DNA from: Bacteroides sp. 51
GTDB taxonomy: Bacteria > Bacteroidota > Bacteroidia > Bacteroidales > Bacteroidaceae
Direction of reading: 5' to 3'
DNA: 64,000 bases
NCBI RefSeq assembly: GCF_010500965.1
Contig: NZ_QVMI01000001.1
Location: 1-64,000 of the forward strand
A program made the translations under genes and the position numbers. The notes beneath the pieces are model-generated. The model worked only from the letters and a program-made list of their open reading frames with translations, was not told the DNA's origin and did no database searches. Position 1 is the stretch's first letter; each line of letters starts with the position of its first letter. This document shows positions 43,960 to 53,900 of the stretch, one piece after another.

Positions 43960-44039
43960 TGTAGGGGCGGTTCGCGAACCGCCCAATACGCAGAATACAC
44001 AGATAACCATTTTCGGGCGGTTCGCGAACCGCCCCTACA
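43960..44039. repeat. Inverted doublet of the 20-bp palindrome (family A copies 3 and 4)
   Basis: GGGCGGTTCGCGAACCGCCC at 43965-43984 and 44015-44034, 30 bp apart. The flanks are mirror images: TGTAG before the first and CTACA after the second, giving 25-bp outer inverted repeats. This 80-bp doublet lies between the dehydrogenase stop and the pdxA-like start and resembles REP doublets (BIMEs). Confidence 0.93.
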
Positions 44040-44046
44040 AGTCATT

Positions 44047-45081
44047 ATGAAACCAACACTAGCCATTACTATGGGCGACCCCGCAGGCATAGGACCTGAG
44101 ATCGTGGTTAAAGCCCTGAACCTACAAAGCACCTACAAAAAGTGCAACCCGTTGGTGGTAGCCGATGCCGCCATTATACGCAAAGCTGTTAAAGCAACCG
44201 GACTCGCTTTAGAGATCCATCCGGTAGACAATGTTTCCGACGCTCGCTTTCAATACGGAACGATTGATGTTTACGACCTCAAATATACCGATTTGGATAA
44301 AGTAGAATACGGCAAAGTATCTGCCCAGGCAGGCGATGCTGCCTTCCTGTCTATCCGCACGGCCATCGAACTGGCCATGAATAAAGAAGTTGACGGAACG
44401 GTTACGGCACCCATCAACAAAGAAGCCCTTAACCTGGCGGGACACCATTTCGATGGACATACCGAGATCTACGCCCACTTCACCGGAACCAAGAAGTACG
44501 CCATGCTCCTGGCGGATGAATTCCTGCGTGTTATCCACGTATCCACCCACGTATCTCTGCGCGAAGCGTGCGACCGGGTAAAGAAAGACCGCATCATCGA
44601 CGTCACCCAACTCATTGCCGATGCCTGCCGGCAGTTCGGCATTGAAAACCCACGCATCGGTATCGCGGGACTCAACCCGCACTCCAGCGACAACGGGCTC
44701 TTTGGCTGGGAGGAAGAAAAAGAAATCATCCCTGCCGTAAACGAGCTGAAGGACATGGGCTATAATGTCGACGGTCCTGTGCCGCCCGACACGCTTTTCG
44801 CCAAAGCCAAGTGTGGGCAGTATGACGGTTGTGTGGCTATGTACCACGATCAGGGGCACATCCCTTTTAAAGTCGTAGGCTTCAATTGGGACCCTGTGAC
44901 TGGACAAATGAGCAGCGTACAAGGGGTAAACATCACCCTCGGGTTGCCGATCATCCGCGTATCGGTTGATCATGGTACTGCCTTCGATGTAGCGGGGAAG
45001 GGAATAGCCAGTCCCGATGCCATGCTACTGTCCATTGATTACGCCACGCGCATGGCCCCGAGGCGGGACGGCCAGGTTTAA
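44047..45081 (+). CDS. pdxA2: PdxA-family dehydrogenase, probably PdxA2 for acid-sugar phosphates
   Basis: 344 residues. PdxA enzymes oxidise 4-phospho-hydroxy-threonine; PdxA2 versions oxidise D-threonate or D-erythronate 4-phosphate to dihydroxyacetone phosphate. Conserved items: MGDPAGIGPEI, GHTEIYAHFTG, STHVSLR and YHDQGHIPFK with the metal-binding histidines. The next gene is a DUF1537 kinase, the pairing known for four-carbon acid-sugar catabolism, so vitamin B6 synthesis is less likely. The last eight residues (APRRDGQV) are encoded by a dispersed palindromic repeat at 45055-45079. Confidence 0.87.
   Translation: MKPTLAITMGDPAGIGPEIVVKALNLQSTYKKCNPLVVADAAIIRKAVKATGLALEIHPVDNVSDARFQYGTIDVYDLKYTDLDKVEYGKVSAQAGDAAFLSIRTAIELAMNKEVDGTVTAPINKEALNLAGHHFDGHTEIYAHFTGTKKYAMLLADEFLRVIHVSTHVSLREACDRVKKDRIIDVTQLIADACRQFGIENPRIGIAGLNPHSSDNGLFGWEEEKEIIPAVNELKDMGYNVDGPVPPDTLFAKAKCGQYDGCVAMYHDQGHIPFKVVGFNWDPVTGQMSSVQGVNITLGLPIIRVSVDHGTAFDVAGKGIASPDAMLLSIDYATRMAPRRDGQV
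45055..45079. repeat. Palindromic repeat encoding the PdxA C-terminus
   Basis: GCCCCGAGGCGGGAC followed by GGCCAGGTTT matches 7081-7105 (after mraY) in 24 of 25 bases. Here it is read in frame from codon 337 and its last base starts the TAA stop. Confidence 0.9.
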
Positions 45082-45099
45082 GTTTAAAATACAGAAAGC

Positions 45100-46272
45100 A
45101 TGCAGCATTCTAACTGTCAACTATCAACTGTCAACTGTCAACTGATCGCCGTTGCCGACGATATCACCGGAGCGGCTGAGATTGCCGGTATCGGACTACA
45201 GTTTGGGCTTCGCGTAAGCCTTATCATGTATATGGGAGACGAGTCGGTCGAGCTTTCCGAGCCGTGCGATCTATTGATCTTTGCCACAGACACCCGTTCG
45301 ATGAGTGAGTTGGAAAGCGTACGCGAAACGGATCGGCTGTGCAAGCTGATTACAGAAATGGGGTGCACCCAGATATTCAAGAAGACCGATTCCGCCTTAC
45401 GGGGACACATTCTGGTCGAGCTTACGGGATTGATGCGTGCAACCGGGAAGAAGCGTGCCCTACTGCTCCCACAGAATCCAAGCAAAGGACGAATCATATC
45501 AGACGGAAGATATTACATCAACAGCGTGCCATTGCACGAGACTCCCTTTGCGCATGATCCGGAATTCCCGGCGAAGTCGGCCAACGTCTCAGAACTTTGT
45601 TACGGTGCCAGAATGCTTCTTCCCGAGAAGCGTATAAAAAGAAATGGTATATATATAGCAGAGGCGGCTACACAGGAAGAGGTTATGCAACAAGTTGCTA
45701 AGTTAGATGAAAATGTACTACCGGCAGGGGGAGCAGACTTCTTTACCAGTTATCTTCTATCCAGAGGTTATGTTCCAAAAGATAAACCCATGTTCAACGG
45801 ATTGGGAAATAACAGTGCCCTGATCGTCCTGGGAAGTACCGCCAGGCATCCTATTATGGACTTTCCTTATATTCGGCGACGGGCCACGCCAGTCCATAAC
45901 ACGCCGCGTCTCCTCTTCTTCAGGGAAGCACCAAAGCAATGGGTCGGGAAAATCGACAAAGCATATGCCAGCCATCACTCGCTGATCATCTACACCAATC
46001 ACCCTCCCATGAAGGGAAGGGAGTTTGCTGTGAACCTCAGGGAACATGTAGGAAAAGTCGTTCAGAGTCTATTGTCCGAACATCAGCCACAGGAGCTTAT
46101 TATTGAAGGGGGGGCAACGGCTTTCTCGATACTCAAGCGGCTGGGATGGAAGGTATTTTGTATACAATGCGAAGTTGCACCGGGAGTGATCCGGATGACT
46201 CCGACCGGAAAGCCGGAAACAACGGTCACCCTTAAACCGGGAAGTTATCCTTGGGGGGAGTTGTTTAAATAG
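45100..46272 (+). CDS. DUF1537 four-carbon acid-sugar kinase
   Basis: 390 residues. The family N-terminus IAVADDITGAAEIAG begins at residue 16, and the C-terminal nucleotide-binding motifs EGGATAFSILKRLGW and TGKPETTVTLKPGSYPWG are present. DUF1537 proteins phosphorylate D-threonate, L-threonate or D-erythronate; beside a PdxA2-like dehydrogenase, D-threonate is the simplest prediction. The first 15 residues (MQHSNCQLSTVNCQ...) come from a 7-bp tandem repeat, an oddity that could cause frameshifting. Confidence 0.88.
   Translation: MQHSNCQLSTVNCQLIAVADDITGAAEIAGIGLQFGLRVSLIMYMGDESVELSEPCDLLIFATDTRSMSELESVRETDRLCKLITEMGCTQIFKKTDSALRGHILVELTGLMRATGKKRALLLPQNPSKGRIISDGRYYINSVPLHETPFAHDPEFPAKSANVSELCYGARMLLPEKRIKRNGIYIAEAATQEEVMQQVAKLDENVLPAGGADFFTSYLLSRGYVPKDKPMFNGLGNNSALIVLGSTARHPIMDFPYIRRRATPVHNTPRLLFFREAPKQWVGKIDKAYASHHSLIIYTNHPPMKGREFAVNLREHVGKVVQSLLSEHQPQELIIEGGATAFSILKRLGWKVFCIQCEVAPGVIRMTPTGKPETTVTLKPGSYPWGELFK
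45110..45144 (+). repeat. Heptamer tandem repeat (TCAACTG) inside the kinase 5' coding region
   Basis: Units CTAACTG, TCAACTA, TCAACTG, TCAACTG, TCAACTG at 45110, 45117, 45124, 45131 and 45138. The repeat is 8 bp after the annotated ATG. Because 7 is not a multiple of 3, gain or loss of one unit would shift the frame. Confidence 0.88.
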
Positions 46273-46287
46273 TGGTAATTACAGACA

Positions 46288-46457
46288 CAACGTCCTTGCG
46301 AGTCGCCACTATATTAAAATATAGAACTATTTGTAATGACAATATCCACCCCCTGCCCCCGCCAGCGGGGGATACCTGCGGCATCGTATCCCCCGCTGGC
46401 GGGGGCAGGGGGTGGATATTGTCATTGCGAGGGGACAAGCTCCTCACAAGGACGTTG
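46288..46457. repeat. Nested inverted-repeat element with 40-bp arms
   Basis: Outer arms CAACGTCCTTG (46288-46298) and CAAGGACGTTG (46447-46457) enclose perfect 40-bp arms at 46335-46374 and 46387-46426. The inner arms contain CCCCGCCAGCGGGG palindromes. It lies between the convergent kinase and lipoprotein genes and could form a long hairpin on either strand, acting as a bidirectional transcription barrier. Confidence 0.93.
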
Positions 46458-46460
46458 CTG

Positions 46461-47045
46461 CTAGTTAAAGCTTTTCAGATTTCCCTCAAGATCGTAGCGG
46501 AAAGTGAATGTTGTTCCGCCGTTCTCTGGTTTCATCATGATAACGATATCTGTTTCAGTGGCAGCATCATTATCCGGAGTTTTCAGGAGCGCCATATTCA
46601 ATGCAGCATTCTCTATTTGTTTTTCTTCCGCCAGTTTCTTTCTGGATTGCTCGATTAGTTCACCCACCTTCTTCAGGTCGAACTTACCACCCAATTGGAA
46701 CATAAACTCTTCCGGTTTTGAATCACCTTCAATTTCCAGCGTCACCTCGGCAGTGTTATTCCAGTTAGTATACGAGTTGTACACCCACTCCTGCATTTTC
46801 AGCGATGCCGGATCATTGGTTACCGTTACGTTGAATCCCAGTCCCGATCCATGAGAATTGCCCGGAGTGAAGTTGATTGCTATATCCGTGTAATACGCAT
46901 CCGCACCAAACTTTGCTTTAAAATCTTCCTGTAGTTTTGCGAATCCCTCTCCATCCTGAGAGTACTTAGAAGGGTTTGGTCCACACGATGTTACTAAACA
47001 CAATGCCATAAGAAGGCACACAACGCTAAAATACGTCCTTTTCAT
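46461..47045 (-). CDS. Hypothetical lipoprotein
   Basis: 194 residues. Lipoprotein signal with lipobox LVTSC (about 17-21), so membrane-anchored. The mature part is soluble, with a beta-rich middle and a charged helix (LIEQSRKKLAEEKQIENAALNM). I recognise no family. The gene is monocistronic, converges with the acid-sugar operon, and has a 22-bp-period palindrome array starting about 110 bp upstream. Confidence 0.8.
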   Translation of the reverse strand: MKRTYFSVVCLLMALCLVTSCGPNPSKYSQDGEGFAKLQEDFKAKFGADAYYTDIAINFTPGNSHGSGLGFNVTVTNDPASLKMQEWVYNSYTNWNNTAEVTLEIEGDSKPEEFMFQLGGKFDLKKVGELIEQSRKKLAEEKQIENAALNMALLKTPDNDAATETDIVIMMKPENGGTTFTFRYDLEGNLKSFN

Positions 47046-47154
47046 AATCTAATAGTCCTGTTTTAATAATTAATAAATAGTTTGTCTGCCTGCAAATTTA
47101 AGAAAAATAAGCAAATAGCAGTCCGCAATTCATAGAAAGATGGAACAATAGAAA

Positions 47155-47287
47155 TAGGATACTTTCTCATCGGCTTTCAGCTATATAGCACAGCCGTCCC
47201 GAGAAACTTTCTCAAGGCAAATGAGAAACTTTCTCAGCATGAATGAAGTACTTTCTCAGAACCAGCCAGAAACTATCTCACAGTAAA
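47155..47287 (-). repeat. 22-bp-period palindrome array 3 (TGAGAAACTTTCTCA on + strand), recO-lipoprotein gap
   Basis: Four units at 47200, 47222, 47244 and 47266 with exact 22-bp spacing, plus an isolated degenerate unit at 47155 (45 bp before, about two units). Consensus TGAGAAACTTTCTCA plus 7 variable bases. The unit at 47244 (TGAAGTACTTTCTCAGAAC) matches unit 4 of array 2 in 18 of 19 positions, showing common descent. On the - strand the array points to the lipoprotein gene. Confidence 0.88.
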
Positions 47288-47312
47288 AGCAAAACAAGCA
47301 TTGGCACACCGC

Positions 47313-48038
47313 CTAATCAAAGAGTTCTTGCAGAACATCCAGTGACTTTAAGTCATGAAAACCAGGAATATGCAGACGATAATATTCATGAATGATGGCA
47401 AGGCACCGGGCACGGTCTGCACGGTTCATACCAAAGAGATGCATCGTATCATAGTTCATACGCATCAGCCGGGTGATGCGATAAGACTCTTCGGGGTTTA
47501 CAAAGAAAGAATGCTTATAGGGCTTCAGCGGAGTAAAACCGGCATTAAGCAGATCGAAATAATCGCCCCGGCTGTAATCCTCGAGGTTGGGATACAATCC
47601 CAGGAAACGGGAGAGGCGCATAAGAAAAACCAGGTGAAAGTTGGCAAAATCGACCGTGCACTCGTCCAACCACTCAATAGAATGCCGCAGGTAAGCAAAC
47701 AAAGGCGCATTCTCCCCCTCCTCCTTCACCGCCCGGTACAGAAACTCGGCCAGAAAAAGCGCAATGGCCGACTTATACGGATGGTAAGGCACCGAATGAA
47801 ACGGATAGGCTTTCACCTCTTTTATACGATACAAACTGGAAGTGGTACGAAAATCGGCCTCCAACTCTACAATAGATAAAGGTTGGAAGAGCACCGACTT
47901 CACCGCCGATCTGCGCGACCGGGAAGCCGGAACCAGAAAAGAAGTCCGCCCGTGCAACTCCGTATATATATCGACGATATTGGACGTATCGCTATACTTC
48001 AGCGCGTGCAGAACAATACCAATGGTCTTTTGCAACAT
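47313..48038 (-). CDS. recO: DNA repair protein RecO
   Basis: 241 residues from the ATG at 48038. RecO loads RecA on gapped DNA with RecR. The N-terminal OB-fold starts [27 protein letters not shown], which is the family start; the open frame reaches 48077 but those 13 residues are not family-like. [30 protein letters not shown] follows in two pieces as the helical domain. No zinc-binding cysteines are seen. Confidence 0.93.
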   Translation of the reverse strand: MLQKTIGIVLHALKYSDTSNIVDIYTELHGRTSFLVPASRSRRSAVKSVLFQPLSIVELEADFRTTSSLYRIKEVKAYPFHSVPYHPYKSAIALFLAEFLYRAVKEEGENAPLFAYLRHSIEWLDECTVDFANFHLVFLMRLSRFLGLYPNLEDYSRGDYFDLLNAGFTPLKPYKHSFFVNPEESYRITRLMRMNYDTMHLFGMNRADRARCLAIIHEYYRLHIPGFHDLKSLDVLQELFD

Positions 48039-48154
48039 AAAGATGGCTGTTGTTTGACGGGCAAAGATACAGTACATTTACCTGATAATCAATACATCTC
48101 AATGCCAAATAGAAGAAAAAACACAAAAAACCTGAAAATATTTCCTAAGAATGT

Positions 48155-48185
48155 TTTGGTAATTCAAAAATAGTCCCTACATTTG
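48155..48185 (+). promoter_or_regulatory. Promoter for tRNA-Glu and possibly rpsT
   Basis: TACATTTG at 48178-48185 matches TAnnTTTG; TTTG at 48155-48158 is the -33 element with 19-bp spacing. It is about 50 bp before the tRNA. Confidence 0.75.
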
Positions 48186-48238
48186 CATCCGCAATCGAGA
48201 GATAATCACGGTTTGATAGCGGAAACGCTTGACTTACT

Positions 48239-48310
48239 GGCCCATTCGTCTATCGGTTAGGACGCCAGATTTTCATTCTGGAAAGAGGGGTTCGATTCCC
48301 CTATGGGCTA
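48239..48310 (+). tRNA. tRNA-Glu (anticodon TTC)
   Basis: 72 bases fold as a cloverleaf: acceptor GGCCCAT/ATGGGCT, anticodon stem CCAGA/TCTGG around TTTTCAT with anticodon TTC, and a T arm AGGGGTTCGATTCCCCT. The discriminator is A; CCA is not encoded. It is 40 bp upstream of rpsT. Confidence 0.97.
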
Positions 48311-48349
48311 CAAATATAAAAATAAACGAATTAAAACAGATTAGTCGAG

Positions 48350-48604
48350 ATGGCAAATCACAAATCATCACTAAAGAGAATCAGACAAGAAGAAAAGAGA
48401 AGACTTCACAACAGATATTATGCAAAAACAATGCGTAATGCTGTAAGAAAACTTCGTGCAACTTCAGAAAAGTCAGAAGCAGCAGCTTTGTACCCAACAG
48501 TTGTTAAGAAAATCGACAAGTTGGCTAAGGTGAATATTATTCACAAAAACAAAGCAAACAACTTAAAATCTAAGTTGGCTATCTATATCAACAAACTAGC
48601 GTAA
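48350..48604 (+). CDS. rpsT: 30S ribosomal protein S20
   Basis: 84 residues, very basic and helical. [34 protein letters not shown] in consecutive blocks is the S20 N-terminus, which binds the 5' and 3' minor domains of 16S rRNA. It follows tRNA-Glu and ends before a strong intrinsic terminator. Confidence 0.97.
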   Translation: MANHKSSLKRIRQEEKRRLHNRYYAKTMRNAVRKLRATSEKSEAAALYPTVVKKIDKLAKVNIIHKNKANNLKSKLAIYINKLA

Positions 48605-48636
48605 GAAGTAAATCTTTTGTAGATTATATATTTACG

Positions 48637-48666
48637 AAGACCGAACTTTTCAGTTCGGTCTTTTTG
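48637..48666 (+). terminator. Intrinsic terminator after rpsT
   Basis: Stem AAGACCGAAC/GTTCGGTCTT with a six-base loop, followed by T5-G-T. A textbook Rho-independent terminator. Confidence 0.93.
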
Positions 48667-48755
48667 TGTTTTATTCAATTACTGCACAAAAGCCAAAAAG
48701 GACTAAAACCCCGAAATTAAAGAATAGAAAAGTTCCTTTTATGGAAAGATTTTCG

Positions 48756-48763
48756 TATATTTG
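48756..48763 (+). promoter_or_regulatory. gyrB promoter -7 element
   Basis: TATATTTG matches TAnnTTTG, 28 bp before the gyrB ATG and after the rpsT terminator. The -33 element is weak (TTCC near 48733). Confidence 0.65.
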
Positions 48764-48788
48764 CTTAGTTATTTTAATAGGAAAATAA

Positions 48789-50747
<1,959 letters not shown>

Positions 50748-50796
50748 TCCAGACATTATTGTTTTTTTAAAATAACCAACCTCACATCTTACGTCA

Positions 50797-50836
50797 AAAT
50801 GCTGCTACCGGTTCTACCGCGTAGCGGCATTTTGTT
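50797..50836 (+). terminator. Terminator-like hairpin after gyrB
   Basis: Stem AAATGCTGCTAC/GTAGCGGCATTT (one mismatch) with a 12-base loop, followed by TGTTCTTT. About 50 bp after the gyrB stop. Confidence 0.75.
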
Positions 50837-50932
50837 CTTTAATAGGTAGGATACTTAGTAGACGATTTATCCAAACTAGAGCACTATTTATTCATTTAAC
50901 TAACCGCCAAGTACTTATACCGCGTTTTTTAC

Positions 50933-50940
50933 TATATTTG
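50933..50940 (+). promoter_or_regulatory. HTCS gene promoter -7 element
   Basis: TATATTTG matches TAnnTTTG, 22 bp before the ATG at 50963. No clear -33 element at the right distance. Confidence 0.5.
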
Positions 50941-50962
50941 TTTTCTGCAAAACCAGATCTTT

Positions 50963-53900
50963 ATGAAACGCACATTCCTTATATCGGCCTTCGCACTCAT
51001 TGCATCCATTACACCCATTGCCCCATCGCATGGGATGACCCAGCCAATATGCGACATCAACGAATACACCATCAAAGATGGTCTGGCACAAAGTATAGTC
51101 ACCGGACTACTTCAGGATAAAAAAGGGTTCATGTGGCTCAGCACCTGGGACGGGCTCAACAAGTTCGACGGATACACCTTCAAGAAATATAAATCCATGC
51201 CGGGCGATGGCTCTACGCTAATCAACAACCGCCTGCAAAGTATTGCCGAAAGTCAATACAACGACATCTGGTGCCTCACCTACCTATCGAGAGTATACCT
51301 GTTTGATAGTGGTACCGAGAAGTTCATTGACGTTCTCGGCCCCCTCGAAACCGAAAGACAACAAGCCTACGTCGCCAGAAAAATAAGATCACTAGCCAAA
51401 GGAGTTGCATGGATTCTATGCGACAACGGATATTGCTTTCGGATAGATGAAAAGGAGATCAAACAAGGCGCAGGAATCACCATATACAGCACGTTCAATA
51501 ACACCATCAAAGGTGAAAACGTTTATAACGTATATCAGGATGCAGATGGCGACGAATGGGTGCTAACCAACAAAGGAGCAACAATTGTAGGTCAGAAAAC
51601 GATAAATAGCGACTTCCCATTCCAAACCGTTACCGAAGTTAATGGCGACATCTGGTTGACCCGCCCAAACGGGAAGCTGGCCAAATACGACAGAAAGACC
51701 TCAACACCTCAATTCATTGAGATGCCCCCTTACCTGAACCGCATAAATGATATTATTGTTTTAGACGACCATACCCTGGCCATCGGCAGCAACGAAGGGG
51801 TGATCTTGTTTGACACACAGAAGAGCACATTCAAACAAATCAGTGTCTTAACCAACACCCAAAAGAACAATTATGTGACACAACTCTCCAAAGATCGGTT
51901 TGGCGAAGTATGGGCGTTCACACAAGAAAAAGGAGTGACCCGCATAAATTTAGAAAACAACGAGATTCAACACTTCTACACACCGCTAGAAGAAGCCATA
52001 CATTTCGAGCGCGAAAACGTTCCACGTGTTTTTGAAGATGCCATTGGTGTACTTTGGGTTTTACCGCGCGATGGAAACCTGAGTTATTATAACCGGGATA
52101 CAAAAGAACTGGAATACTATTACACCAACCCCAATGATCCGCAATCGGTTTTCCAGCCCCACATGCGTCATTTATGCATAGATAGGCAAGGTAACGTCTG
52201 GTTCTCATCCCTTAGAGGGGTAAGCCGGATGTCATCTTCTGCCAAAAACTATGAACAGATAGACATGGACCGCGATATGGACATTCGCGCTTTCCTGCGC
52301 GATAGCCAAAACAACTTCTGGATAGCATCCAAAAGTGGAAAAATACGGATATTTGATAAACATAAGAATTTCAAAGGCTATCTTTCAAGAGATGGAAAGA
52401 TTACACAAGGTGCAAATAGCTTCCAACACAGCGCCTATTGTTTTATGGAAGACAGAGACGGAAATATCTGGATTGGTTCGCGATACAACGGTATCTATCT
52501 ACTAAAGAAAAATAAAGGAACAGAGTTTGCATATACCATCTCGAACTATGCACACGACCCGGAAGATCGTAATAGCCTGAGTAGCAACAGTGTTTACTCC
52601 ATCTATCAAGACAACAATAAGCAAATCTGGATAGGGAGTTATCTGGGAGGAATCAACCTGGTCAACTATGACGAACAAAACAACATACATTTTATACATT
52701 ACGGAAATCAACTCAAAAACTACCCATCGACATACATGTTGAAGGTTCGGTATATTACTCAGATCGGCGATAGCATAATGATGGCAGGAACAACAGATGG
52801 CTTGCTAACGTTTTCATCGGATTTCAACCATCCGGAAGAAATCAAGTTTTATCGTAATTTCCGGAAACCGGAAGTAAAAAACAACATCAGCAGTAATGAT
52901 GTGATGCAAATATTCGTAAACCAAAAGGAGATATACCTGATTACGTTTTCGGGAGGAATCAACAAAATAACATCCAACAACCTGCTATCCGAAAACATTG
53001 ATTTTAAAGCATATACAGAACAAAATGGACTAATCTCAGATCTGACACTATCTATGGTAAAAGACCAGATCGGCAACCTGTGGGTAGTATCGGAAAATGG
53101 ACTAAGTCTGTTCGACCCCGTTCATGAAACTTTTGAAAACTACGACCGGCAATTCCTACCCGAGAATGTATACTTCTCCGAAGCAATCCCGGGAGTACTG
53201 GCCACAGGACAAATCGTGTTCGGCACCAATCATGGTATATTGGAAATCATGCCAGATAAGATTCACAAAAGTGATTATGTGCCTTTGATTGTTTTTACCA
53301 ATATGAGAATACATGGCTCAGACTTGTATCCCGACATTGACAATCAGGAGAAAATAGTACTTAGTCCAAAACAAAGAAATATCACTTTGCGATTTGCCGC
53401 GTTAGATTTCAGGAATAGTAATGAAATCAGTTACACCTACCGCTTGAAAGGGTTGGAAGATGAATGGAACAATGTAGATAAAAACCGGTCGGCCAGTTAT
53501 CTCAATATCCCTAAAGGCACATACAACTTCGAAGTCAGGTCAACAAACAGCGACGGGGTATGGGTAGAAAATACACGTACGCTAACCATAGAGGTGTTGC
53601 CCACTTTCTGGGAAACAGCATGGGCATGGGCACTATACTTCACCCTCTTTATCATGCTAACCGGGACAATTGTGTATGTACTATTCTACATCTACCGTCT
53701 GCGTCATCGTATAAATATGGAGCAGCAATTGTCGAACATAAAACTACGCTTCTTCACTGACATCTCACACGAGCTACGTACTCCACTTACACTCATCTCC
53801 ACTCCTGTAACCGAGGTGTTGGAACACGAACCTCTTACACCGACAGCACAAAAACACCTGTTGCTTGTACAGAAAAACACGAACCGTATGCTCGAACTAA

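Noticed and set aside
50797-50836. A further member of the ATGC array family
   Set aside because: The gyrB hairpin shares GTAGC and GCATTT by eye, but it is a single stem with a long loop and no 22-bp repetition.
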